Position numbers and translations under genes: made by a program
Assembly (NCBI GenBank): GCA_003645395.1
Contig: QNFC01000131.1
Coordinates: 1 to 5,458 of the forward strand
Source of the DNA: Gammaproteobacteria bacterium
GTDB lineage: Bacteria > Pseudomonadota > Gammaproteobacteria > Immundisolibacterales > Immundisolibacteraceae
Length of the DNA: 5,458 nucleotides
Direction of reading: 5' to 3'
Notes under the pieces: model-generated
Databases searched by the model: none
Told to the model about the DNA's origin: nothing
The model's input: the letters and a program-made list of their open reading frames with translations, nothing else
Shown: piece by piece, positions 1 to 5,458 of the stretch
Position numbering within the stretch: the stretch's first letter is position 1
Layout: every line of letters begins with the position of its first letter

Positions 1-433
1 CCTCCGGTGCCATGTCGTGCTCGGCCAGGGCGCAGAGAAAACCGCGCTCGGTGTTGGCGCGCATAAAATCGGTGAGCAGTTTTGGGTGTAGCGGTAGGGA
101 GCAGCGTTTGTCGGCCAGGTCATTGAAATTATGGATATCAGAATCGGCCCGCACCAGGAATGCTAGCGAATCCTGCACAAACGTGAGCCCGAGCAGGGCC
201 GTATCGGCTCCCCGGCTGCGCGCCCATATTGGCGGTATTGCCCCTCCCTCGCGTACTGAGTTATCCAGGTGATGATCGAAGTGGGACTGGAGCATTTTGT
301 CCCGGCCCAACTCTTTGATGTTATGGAACTGGTTCGGGCCGTCGCCAAACTCTTTTTCGAACTGGCCGGTTTCCAGCGCAATACCGGTGGCGGTGGCCAC
401 CGGGCAGCGAGTGTAATAAATAGTGCGTTCCAT
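1..433 (-). CDS. DszB-like (PBP2-fold) protein, N-terminal part; runs off the left edge
   Basis: The minus strand is open without a stop from position 433 to the window edge, giving 144 residues. The protein begins MERTIYYTRCPVATATGIA. By hand about 70 of 144 residues are identical to the protein encoded at 1603-2646, with one single-residue insertion, so the two are paralogs. The putative desulfinase residues are conserved: Cys10 in RCPV, His51 in SHF, and Arg61 ten residues later in REGGAIPP. There is no signal peptide, unlike transport-associated binding proteins of this fold, so a cytoplasmic enzyme is likely. The start at 433 is chosen because AGGAGG lies 8 bases upstream and because the N-terminus then aligns residue for residue with the paralog. 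The in-frame ATG at 439 sits only 2 bases from that site. The gene is divergent from the aldolase operon across a 141-base gap. The C-terminal half is unseen, so full-length status is unknown. The substrate is not known; desulfination is inferred from DszB. Confidence 0.85.
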   Translation of the reverse strand, partial: MERTIYYTRCPVATATGIALETGQFEKEFGDGPNQFHNIKELGRDKMLQSHFDHHLDNSVREGGAIPPIWARSRGADTALLGLTFVQDSLAFLVRADSDIHNFNDLADKRCSLPLHPKLLTDFMRANTERGFLCALAEHDMAPE

Positions 434-441
434 CGTCATCT

Positions 442-447
442 CCTCCT
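442..447 (-). promoter_or_regulatory. Ribosome binding site of the leftward DszB-like gene
   Basis: AGGAGG on the minus strand, 8 bases before the ATG at 433 and only 2 bases before the alternative ATG at 439. The spacing decides the start in favour of 433. Confidence 0.75.
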
Positions 448-486
448 AACCAGGTTATCGAGCAAGGATAGCGCAGAATTAGCGCC

Positions 487-502
487 GCATAATAAATGCC
501 AA
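487..502 (-). promoter_or_regulatory. Possible sigma-54 promoter for the leftward gene
   Basis: The minus strand reads TTGGCATTTATTATGC. The GG and GC dinucleotides are separated by exactly 10 bases, as in sigma-54 promoters (TTGGCAC-N5-TTGC). TTGGCA matches fully, and TGC is present in the -12 element. Transcription would begin near 475, leaving a leader of about 40 bases before the ATG at 433. No enhancer site was identified, and a single match of this length can occur by chance. No better sigma-70 promoter is visible on this strand. Confidence 0.35.
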
Positions 503-522
503 CTTTGATTGGCTGATCATCA

Positions 523-535
523 TTAAGCTGCTTAA
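523..535. promoter_or_regulatory. LysR-type operator-like inverted repeat (T-N11-A)
   Basis: TTAAGC-T-GCTTAA is a perfect 6-bp inverted repeat around a central T. It has the T-N11-A form of a LysR-type regulator site. It lies in the divergent gap, about 40 bases before the aldolase start, where a regulator could control both directions. No regulator gene is present in the window. The site is short, so its function is inferred from position and symmetry only. Confidence 0.35.
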
Positions 536-560
536 ATGACCGGTATTGTTTTGGGCCTCC

Positions 561-570
561 AGGAGGGGAG
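561..570 (+). promoter_or_regulatory. Ribosome binding site that sets the aldolase start at 575
   Basis: AGGAGGGGAG lies with its AGGAGG core 8 bases before the ATG at 575. An in-frame ATG at 536 would add 13 residues (MTGIVLGLQEGRA), but that stretch encodes the Shine-Dalgarno itself and overlaps the inverted repeat at 523-535, so 575 is preferred. Confidence 0.85.
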
Positions 571-574
571 AGCA

Positions 575-1561
575 ATGGCCAAATACACACCGAGCGAAGC
601 TAAACAGTGGGCGCGGGAAAACATGGTGGATTCCACCAACGCAGTGCCGACACCGTTTACTACCGATTTCAGCGTGGACCACAAAAACCTGGCCAGCAAT
701 GTTGATCGCTGGGCAGCCGAAGGGCTGCACGGTTTGATGACCGGTGGCAACACCGCCGAGGGCTGGAACCTGACGCCGACAGAGTGGATGGATTACAGCA
801 AGACTATCGCAGATGCCAATAGCGGGCGGATGCTGTTGGTGGCGGTGATACTCGAACCGTCACCGTTTACGGTGGTGGAGAAGGCCCACCGGCTGGCCGA
901 GATGGGTTTTGATCTGATTGAGGTGATTAACCCGGTGCTGCAACTGCGCTCCGACGATGACCTGTTTGGGTTCTATAAATATATTAGTGACCAGAGTCCA
1001 CTGGCGACAGTGCTCTATAACACCCCCACCGCCGGTGTCGTGCTTAATCATGGCCTGGTCAATCGCCTGGCGGATCTGCAGCAGGTGGTGGGTATTAAAA
1101 ACGGCCTGCTCAATCCAGCCGATACCATCGCCATGCGCAAAACCTGTGGTGACCGTATGGTGGTGACAGAGCCGATGGAGAGTTTCTACCTGTGGGATGC
1201 AGCCGTGCACGGCGGTCAGTGCCTGTTTGGAACCTGTGAGTATCTAATGTTCGGCAACAAGCGTGACCTGTTCCTGAAGCAAATGCAGCTAGCCAACGAG
1301 GGTAAGGTGGACGAAGCACTGCCCCTTTTTCAGGAGCTGGAACCGTTGCGAGAATTGTTGCAAAACGCCATCGTCTGGCCGATTGTGCGCAAAAACCAGT
1401 ATTCGGTTGCGCCAATCAAATACTGGATGGAGTTGCTCGGATACCCGATGGGTCCATCACGGCCACCGCTACCGGCCTATGCCGATGACGAGATGAAACT
1501 GTTGATTCGCGACACGCTGATTTCCTCTGGCGCAATTGATGAATCCCAGGTTGCCGCCTGA
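575..1561 (+). CDS. DHDPS/NAL-family class I (Schiff-base) aldolase or hydratase-aldolase
   Basis: The 328-residue protein is a cytoplasmic TIM-barrel enzyme of the dihydrodipicolinate synthase/N-acetylneuraminate lyase family, whose members act on 2-oxo acids through a lysine Schiff base. The visible marks are the GGNTAEG substrate-binding loop at 57-63 (GTTGES in DapA), the catalytic tyrosine Tyr148 in LYNTPTAG, the Schiff-base lysine Lys175 in VGIKNG, and a C-terminal GPSRPPLP at 293-300. The arginine that follows the YN-P motif in DapA and binds the amino-acid substrate is absent, and the first loop threonine is Asn. It is therefore unlikely to be lysine-pathway DapA. The length and the GPxRPP ending recall hydratase-aldolases of aromatic degradation such as NahE, but other branches such as sugar-acid dehydratases remain possible. 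It is the first gene of an operon, 41 bases ahead of the DszB-like gene. Family is secure; substrate unknown. Confidence 0.9.
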   Translation: MAKYTPSEAKQWARENMVDSTNAVPTPFTTDFSVDHKNLASNVDRWAAEGLHGLMTGGNTAEGWNLTPTEWMDYSKTIADANSGRMLLVAVILEPSPFTVVEKAHRLAEMGFDLIEVINPVLQLRSDDDLFGFYKYISDQSPLATVLYNTPTAGVVLNHGLVNRLADLQQVVGIKNGLLNPADTIAMRKTCGDRMVVTEPMESFYLWDAAVHGGQCLFGTCEYLMFGNKRDLFLKQMQLANEGKVDEALPLFQELEPLRELLQNAIVWPIVRKNQYSVAPIKYWMELLGYPMGPSRPPLPAYADDEMKLLIRDTLISSGAIDESQVAA

Positions 1562-1588
1562 GCTTTATACAAGCGTAACTAATTAATT

Positions 1589-1594
1589 AAGGAG
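1589..1594 (+). promoter_or_regulatory. Ribosome binding site of the DszB-like gene
   Basis: AAGGAG lies 8 bases before the ATG at 1603, inside the 41-base gap after the aldolase stop. The gap is AT-rich (it contains TTAATTAA) and shows no terminator or promoter, which supports co-transcription with the aldolase. Confidence 0.75.
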
Positions 1595-1602
1595 TAATAA
1601 CC

Positions 1603-2646
1603 ATGCCAATCACACTCTGGTACAGCCGCTGCCCGGTGGCTACCGCTTCCGGTATTGCCTATCAACGCGGAATGTTCGACGCCGAATTTGACGGTTCCGA
1701 CTACGAAGTTCGCAATATAAAAGAGCTTGGTCGTTCCAAAGCTAACACCCATTTCACCGGGGGTTTGCCAGACTCCTTCCGTGAAGGTGGTTTTATTCCG
1801 CCGCTGTGGGCGCGCCAGAACGGCGCCGAGACCACGGTGATTGGATTCACCTTTGTGGCTGAAACCCTGCGCTTTTATACCCGTCCCGATTCTGGCATCA
1901 ACAGCTTTGCCGACCTAAAGGGCAAGCGCATTGGTCTGCCGGTGCGTCCGCAGCTGGAGATTGATTTCATGCACGTTAATGCCCATAAAGCCTTCTGGGG
2001 TGCGCTGCAGGAACACGGCATGACCGAAGCCGATGTTGAGCTCACCGACTTCGAAATTGACGAAGACGTACTCGCCACCGTTAATGCCGATTATGGTCAG
2101 GGCGATGAACGCACCGTGCCGCCACTCTATGCTGGCGAGATCGAAGCCTTGTTAGCTGGCAAAGTCGACGTCGTGTTCGCCAAAAATGCCGAAGCGCTCT
2201 ACACCGAGCATGTCTACGGTGACCGCATCAACATGATTTACGATCTGATCAATAGTGAGAAAACTGAATTCAAATGCAACGCGAACCCGCGGCCGATTAC
2301 CGTGAGCACTAGCACCATCGCTGAAAACCCTGAAGGGGTTATTCGCTACCTGCAGGTGCTGATTCGCGCCTCGGCATTTGCCGCCGATGACAAACAGGGC
2401 ACCGCTGAGGTGATGGCGCCAGAACTTGGGGTGCAGACCGACGATATCCTCAATGCCTATGAGGCTGATTTTAATAGCAACCTCTGGCCGACTTTGGATG
2501 ATCGCATCATCGGCCTGGCCAACTCTTTCATGGGTTTCATGGTCGATAAAGGCTACCTGTCAGATCAGGTAACCCTGGATGGTTGGGTCAACCCCGAGCC
2601 GCTGCGTGAGGCTTACCGGCGCGAGAAAATTTCCTACGCGGCTTAG
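1603..2646 (+). CDS. DszB-like sulfinate desulfinase homolog (PBP2 / NMT1-like fold)
   Basis: The 347-residue protein is related to ABC-transporter substrate-binding proteins but starts directly with TLWYSRCPVATA and has no signal peptide or lipobox, so it is probably a cytoplasmic enzyme. It matches DszB, the 2'-hydroxybiphenyl-2-sulfinate desulfinase of dibenzothiophene desulfurisation, as I remember that sequence. Cys10 in SRCPV corresponds to catalytic Cys27 in SNCPV. His50 in THF corresponds to His60. Arg60 in FREGGFIPPL, exactly ten residues after the histidine, corresponds to Arg70 in TRFGGEIPPL. The C-terminus agrees too: EADFNSNLWPTLDD (287-300) and VTLDGWVNPEPL (323-334) resemble the DszB segments around ADFQQRLVPRLD and VALDQWAAPEFL. 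Length is close to DszB (about 365). It is the last gene of the aldolase operon and has a divergent paralog at the left edge. No DszA- or DszC-like monooxygenase is in view, so the true substrate is open. Family assignment is strong; the reaction is inferred. Confidence 0.85.
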   Translation: MPITLWYSRCPVATASGIAYQRGMFDAEFDGSDYEVRNIKELGRSKANTHFTGGLPDSFREGGFIPPLWARQNGAETTVIGFTFVAETLRFYTRPDSGINSFADLKGKRIGLPVRPQLEIDFMHVNAHKAFWGALQEHGMTEADVELTDFEIDEDVLATVNADYGQGDERTVPPLYAGEIEALLAGKVDVVFAKNAEALYTEHVYGDRINMIYDLINSEKTEFKCNANPRPITVSTSTIAENPEGVIRYLQVLIRASAFAADDKQGTAEVMAPELGVQTDDILNAYEADFNSNLWPTLDDRIIGLANSFMGFMVDKGYLSDQVTLDGWVNPEPLREAYRREKISYAA

Positions 2647-2671
2647 AAGCGGTCGTTAAAGAAAACAGCTG

Positions 2672-2699
2672 GGGGCCGCAATTATGCGGCTCTTTTTTT
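2672..2699 (+). terminator. Rho-independent terminator of the aldolase/DszB-like operon
   Basis: The perfect 6-bp stem GCCGCA/TGCGGC encloses an ATTA loop, extends by G-C and G-T pairs at its base, and is followed by seven T residues. It begins about 25 bases after the stop at 2646. It closes the two-gene operon and implies that the oxidoreductase gene downstream has its own promoter. The 167 bases from here to the next start hold an AT-rich patch (GATAATTAT at 2787-2795) but no convincing -35/-10 pair. Confidence 0.88.
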
Positions 2700-2853
2700 G
2701 TGAAACGGTTTTGTTGAGAAGGAAGCACAATAGCCGGTTTACAGTGTTTACCTGGCATGTTGAGAAGATGTCTGAGATTGTGACCCGATAATTATGAAGT
2801 CCGATACCAACTGAATAATAAAATCATGCACTGCGGGCAGGGTTGAGAAAAGA

Positions 2854-2860
2854 GGGGGAG
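2854..2860 (+). promoter_or_regulatory. Ribosome binding site that sets the GMC oxidoreductase start at 2867
   Basis: GGGGGAG ends 6 bases before the ATG at 2867. A possible in-frame TTG at 2843 would add eight residues (MRKEGEIE) translated through this site. The conserved N-terminus of the family begins just before the FAD motif, so 2867 is preferred. Confidence 0.75.
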
Positions 2861-2866
2861 ATAGAG

Positions 2867-4471
2867 ATGGCTGAAACATTCGACTACATCATCGTCGGCG
2901 CCGGTTCCGCCGGTTGTGTGCTGGCCAACCGGCTTAGTGCAGACCCAAATAACCGGGTGCTGTTGTTAGAGGCAGGTGGTCGCGATAGCCACCCGGCGAT
3001 GCGCATGCCACTGGCAATGATGTCGCTGGTGCTTAATCCTAAATATAACTGGCCATTCGAGACCGAGCCTGAACCGCACTGTTACAACCGGCGGATGCCG
3101 ATTCCCCGGGGCAAGGTGTTTGGAGGCTCTTCGTCGATTAACGCCATGATTTATGCTCGTGCTCATCCGCTGGATTATGACGAGTGGCGGGATATGGGCC
3201 TGGATGGTTGGGGGTATGACGATCTATTACCGCTGTTCAAGCGCTCGGAAAAGCACTGGCGAGGGGAGTCAGAATTTCATGGCGGTGGCGGTGAAATGGC
3301 GGTTTCATCGGTGCCCGCGAGTGCTGAATTTTATGATCAGTTTGCGACGGCCGCCGAAGCAGCAGGTTTTCCCCGCTCTTCTGATCACAATGGTGCTCAA
3401 CCTGAAGGCATTGCCCCAATCGAAACCACCATCGACAGTAAGGGACGGCGCGCGTCGACGGCGCGGGCGTTTATCCACCCGGTGATGTCGCGGCCCAATT
3501 TGACCGTTGAGGTTAATGCGCTCGTGCGCCGGGTCGTGGTGGAGAATGGCCGCGCTATCGGCGTTGAATATGGCCAGAAAGGGACTAATCACACGGCCCG
3601 TGCCGATCGAGAGGTGATCCTCAGCGGCGGCACCTACAACTCCCCTCAGTTGCTGCTGTTGTCAGGTATTGGCCCGGCCGATGAACTGGCAGAATTGGGT
3701 ATCGAGTCGGTAGCGGATAGCCCCGAAGTTGGCAAAAACCTACAGGAGCATGTCAATGCGGTAGTCACGGTTAAGGTGACCAAACCGATATCCCTTGATC
3801 CCACGCTGCGGTTCGATCGAATGGTTAAGTCAGTTTCACAGTGGCTGTTTTTTGGCACTGGCAGCGCCGCGTCGATGCCGTTTGGGGGACTTGGGTTTGT
3901 TCGTCTCCAGCCCGACAGTGTTCGGCCGGATGTGGAGCTGATTCCAAGTCCCATCGGTCCGGAGGCCCGTCTCTGGTTTCCAGGCATCAGAAAAGCCCTC
4001 GGGCACCAGATAAGTTGCCGCGTGGCCACCCTGCATCCTCGCAGTCGGGGCAAGGTGATGTTGCGATCAGCTGATCCTTCGGCGCCGCCGCGTATTTTCT
4101 GGAATCTACTCGATGACCCGCAGGATTTGCATACGTTGCGCGATGGGGTGAAAGCGGTCCGCGAGATATACAACCAGGAACCTTTGAAGAGCGCGCTTGG
4201 CGCTGAAGTGACTCCCGGAGACGAGTTAACCTCTGATGCTGCTATTGAGGAGTGGCTGCGCCACAACTGCTGGACTGCTGCTCATCCGGCGGGAACCTGT
4301 CGCATGGGCACGGATGCTAATGCGGTGGTTGATGGCAGCCTGCGGGTTAATGGCATTGACGGTCTGCGCGTGGCCGATTGCTCGATAATGCCAAGAGTGG
4401 TTGGCGGCAATACCAATGCGCCGAGCATCATGATCGGCGAAAAGGCCGCAGACCTGATTTTGGAGTCCTGA
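2867..4471 (+). CDS. GMC-family FAD-dependent oxidoreductase (choline/alcohol dehydrogenase-like)
   Basis: The 534-residue flavoprotein oxidises an alcohol to an aldehyde or ketone and passes electrons to a quinone, another carrier or oxygen. The N-terminal FAD-binding motif GAGSAG is at 11-16, with the ribose-binding Glu35 in LLLEAGG. GMC signature 1 (RGKVFGGSSSINAMIY) is at 81-96 and signature 2 (GTYNSPQLLLLSGIG) at 255-269. The C-terminal catalytic region has His473 in AHPAGTCRMG and the GGNTNAPSIM motif at 513-522, the His/Asn type found in choline dehydrogenase and many bacterial alcohol dehydrogenases. Length is normal for the family and there is no signal peptide. There is no betaine-aldehyde dehydrogenase, BetI or choline transporter beside it, so BetA is not assigned. 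It follows the terminator of the aldolase operon in the same direction by about 170 bases, so it may serve the same pathway under separate control. Family is certain; substrate is not. Confidence 0.95.
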   Translation: MAETFDYIIVGAGSAGCVLANRLSADPNNRVLLLEAGGRDSHPAMRMPLAMMSLVLNPKYNWPFETEPEPHCYNRRMPIPRGKVFGGSSSINAMIYARAHPLDYDEWRDMGLDGWGYDDLLPLFKRSEKHWRGESEFHGGGGEMAVSSVPASAEFYDQFATAAEAAGFPRSSDHNGAQPEGIAPIETTIDSKGRRASTARAFIHPVMSRPNLTVEVNALVRRVVVENGRAIGVEYGQKGTNHTARADREVILSGGTYNSPQLLLLSGIGPADELAELGIESVADSPEVGKNLQEHVNAVVTVKVTKPISLDPTLRFDRMVKSVSQWLFFGTGSAASMPFGGLGFVRLQPDSVRPDVELIPSPIGPEARLWFPGIRKALGHQISCRVATLHPRSRGKVMLRSADPSAPPRIFWNLLDDPQDLHTLRDGVKAVREIYNQEPLKSALGAEVTPGDELTSDAAIEEWLRHNCWTAAHPAGTCRMGTDANAVVDGSLRVNGIDGLRVADCSIMPRVVGGNTNAPSIMIGEKAADLILES

Positions 4472-4772
4472 CTGGAATGGCACTTGGTTAAGGGTGTTTA
4501 GCGCAACTACACAGGGCACCAGGTGACCAGCGATTTGGTGGTTTGACGGGGCGCTCCTGAACTGGATCGAAGGGCCCACCACCGACGGAAATGTATTGAA
4601 TCTCCGTTCGTCCTGAGCTTGTCGAAGGACGAACGGAGTATTAAGCTCAGGACTTCTGTGGTTCCCAGAGTCGGACAGTGCTCCAAAGGGCCTTAACTTA
4701 GTACCATTCGGTCCTGACCGGCTCGACGAACCCTAAACTCTCGCGGCGATTAACCTAAGTAAGAGCATAACT
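4472..4772. other. Gene-free interval with hairpin repeats
   Basis: I see no convincing gene in these 301 bases between the GMC oxidoreductase and the metallo-hydrolase. They hold the inverted repeat at 4602-4638 with its competing stem, and two possible degraded relatives of the repeat core at 4556-4575 and 4713-4731. No T-tract terminator follows the oxidoreductase gene. No clear promoter was found for the downstream gene. Confidence 0.6.
4602..4653. repeat. REP-like inverted repeat with two mutually exclusive stems
   Basis: CTCCGTTCGTCCT (4602-4614) and AGGACGAACGGAG (4626-4638) form a perfect 13-bp stem around an 11-base loop. The core CCTGAGCTTGTCGAAGGAC is one I recognise as a dispersed intergenic repeat in many proteobacterial genomes. 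A further segment, AAGCTCAGGAC (4643-4653), is the exact complement of GTCCTGAGCTT (4610-4620), so an 11-bp alternative stem competes with the first. This suggests a second, truncated inverted copy of the element. There is no T run behind it, so a Rho-independent terminator is not shown, though it may stabilise the 3' end of the oxidoreductase transcript. Confidence 0.75.
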
Positions 4773-5458
4773 ATGGCCCGGCTATTAATCATCCTTGCGG
4801 TAATTGCGGGCCTGGTCTGGCTGCATGCGCGCATTGTCCGTCCCAGTCCTGTGGTCGATAAATCCCACCATTTTGATGGTGAGCATTTCTTTAACCCGCA
4901 ACCGATTGATCACGGTTTTGGGCTATTAATGAAATGGGTGCTTAACCGGGATCGAGGGCCCTGGGCGGATTATGTGGAGTATCCACCCGGTCCTATACCT
5001 GCTCAGCGGGTGGTTGGTAATGAATTGAAAGTGACTCTGGTGGGACATGCCACGGTGCTGATTCAAACCTCCGGTTTGAATATTTTGACTGACCCGATCT
5101 GGGCAGACCGGGCAGGACCGACTTTGTTTATTGGTACCCGCCGAATTCGGCCGCCGGCGATTCGGTTTGATGATCTGCCACCGATTGATCTGGTGCTGGT
5201 TAGTCACGGTCACTATGACCATATGAATATGGCCACCTTGAAACGGCTATTCAATGTTCATAAACCGCAATTTTTACTACCACTGGGCCAGGGAAAATAC
5301 CTGCGGCGGGCCGGCATCAGTGGAGTTACCGAGCTGGACTGGTGGCAGAGCCACACTTTTGAATCGCAGAAATTAAGCAGCGATTCCGCGATGACAGAGG
5401 TCTGGCTAGTGCCTGCCCGGCACTGGACGGCCCGCTGGATTGGCGATCAAAACCGGGC
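4773..5458 (+). CDS. Membrane-anchored metallo-beta-lactamase-fold hydrolase (NAPE-PLD/RomA-like), N-terminal part; runs off the right edge
   Basis: The open frame gives 228 residues before the window ends. Residues 4-18 (LLIILAVIAGLVWLH) form a hydrophobic segment after a short basic start, so the protein is a membrane anchor or signal-anchor type with the domain probably outside the cytoplasm. The metallo-beta-lactamase fold follows: GHATVLIQTSGLNILTDPIW at 91-110 is the typical first strands, and SHGHYDHMN at 144-152 contains the HxHxDH zinc motif (His145, His147, Asp149, His150). His217 in PARHWTAR is the likely next metal ligand. These features match the family of N-acylphosphatidylethanolamine phospholipase D and bacterial RomA-like proteins. 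The start ATG has only a weak AAGAG site 7 bases upstream. It lies 301 bases after the oxidoreductase gene, so a link with the upstream cluster is doubtful. The substrate is unknown; a phosphodiester or lipid is only a family-based guess. Confidence 0.88.
   Translation, partial: MARLLIILAVIAGLVWLHARIVRPSPVVDKSHHFDGEHFFNPQPIDHGFGLLMKWVLNRDRGPWADYVEYPPGPIPAQRVVGNELKVTLVGHATVLIQTSGLNILTDPIWADRAGPTLFIGTRRIRPPAIRFDDLPPIDLVLVSHGHYDHMNMATLKRLFNVHKPQFLLPLGQGKYLRRAGISGVTELDWWQSHTFESQKLSSDSAMTEVWLVPARHWTARWIGDQNR

Noticed and set aside
12..508. Plus-strand open frames at 12-272 and 269-508
   Set aside because: They are antisense to the minus-strand DszB-like gene, whose translation is clearly homologous to the protein at 1603-2646; the plus-strand products are arbitrary.
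860..1210. A 116-codon minus-strand open frame opposite the aldolase
   Set aside because: Antisense to conserved catalytic segments of the aldolase (Tyr148, Lys175), with a low-complexity His/Gln-rich product and no ribosome binding site.
1603..2646. An ABC-transporter periplasmic binding protein
   Set aside because: There is no signal peptide, lipobox, permease or ATPase gene in the window, and the Cys/His/Arg set and C-terminal segments match DszB better.
3646..4266. A 206-codon open frame on the minus strand opposite the GMC oxidoreductase gene
   Set aside because: It lies wholly inside a gene with intact family motifs, has no good ribosome binding site and encodes no recognisable protein; it is a codon-usage shadow.
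2867..4471. Naming the GMC gene betA (choline dehydrogenase)
   Set aside because: The His/Asn catalytic type is shared by many GMC alcohol dehydrogenases, and no betaine-pathway genes are nearby.
4226..4582. A 118-codon minus-strand open frame spanning the end of the GMC gene and the downstream gap
   Set aside because: Most of it is antisense to the catalytic His473/Asn region, there is no convincing ribosome binding site, and the product is unrecognisable.
4602..4638. A Rho-independent terminator for the GMC gene
   Set aside because: The stem is strong but is followed by TATTAAG instead of a T-tract and lies 130 bases after the stop; a repeat element explains it better.
4926..5222. A 98-codon minus-strand open frame
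   Set aside because: It is antisense to the metallo-beta-lactamase-fold domain, including its HxHxDH motif, and has no family features.

Overview
The window is moderately GC-rich bacterial DNA with compact genes, strong AGGAGG-type ribosome binding sites and a Rho-independent terminator. The intergenic hairpin built around CCTGAGCTTGTCGAAGGAC is a repeat seen in many proteobacterial genomes. A Proteobacterium, perhaps a marine or environmental gammaproteobacterium, is my best guess, but the sequence does not fix the taxon.

Layout. (1) Positions 1-433, minus strand: the N-terminal 144 residues of a gene running off the left edge. Its product is a close paralog of the protein encoded at 1603-2646. 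(2) Positions 434-574: a divergent control region with an LTTR-like inverted repeat and a sigma-54-like site. (3) Positions 575-2646, plus strand: a two-gene operon ending in a clear terminator (2672-2699). The first gene is a dihydrodipicolinate synthase/N-acetylneuraminate lyase-family Schiff-base aldolase. The second is a 347-residue protein with the periplasmic-binding-protein type 2 fold but no signal peptide. It matches the sulfinate desulfinase DszB, including the Cys/His/Arg catalytic set. (4) Positions 2867-4471, plus strand: a FAD-dependent GMC oxidoreductase (choline/alcohol dehydrogenase-like), probably its own transcription unit. (5) Positions 4472-4772: about 300 bases without a gene, holding a 13-bp perfect hairpin repeat with a competing alternative stem. 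(6) Positions 4773 to the right edge: a membrane-anchored metallo-beta-lactamase-fold hydrolase of the NAPE-PLD/RomA type, cut by the window.

How the genes may work together. Two DszB-like proteins flank an aldolase of the family that contains the hydratase-aldolases of aromatic degradation, and an alcohol-oxidising flavoenzyme follows. This looks like a catabolic cluster. The most interesting reading is an uncharacterised route in which cytoplasmic DszB-type enzymes cleave a C-S bond (or carry out a related Cys-dependent reaction), the aldolase cleaves or hydrates a carbon skeleton, and the GMC enzyme oxidises an alcohol. Family membership is well supported by residues in the sequence. The substrate and the pathway are inference.
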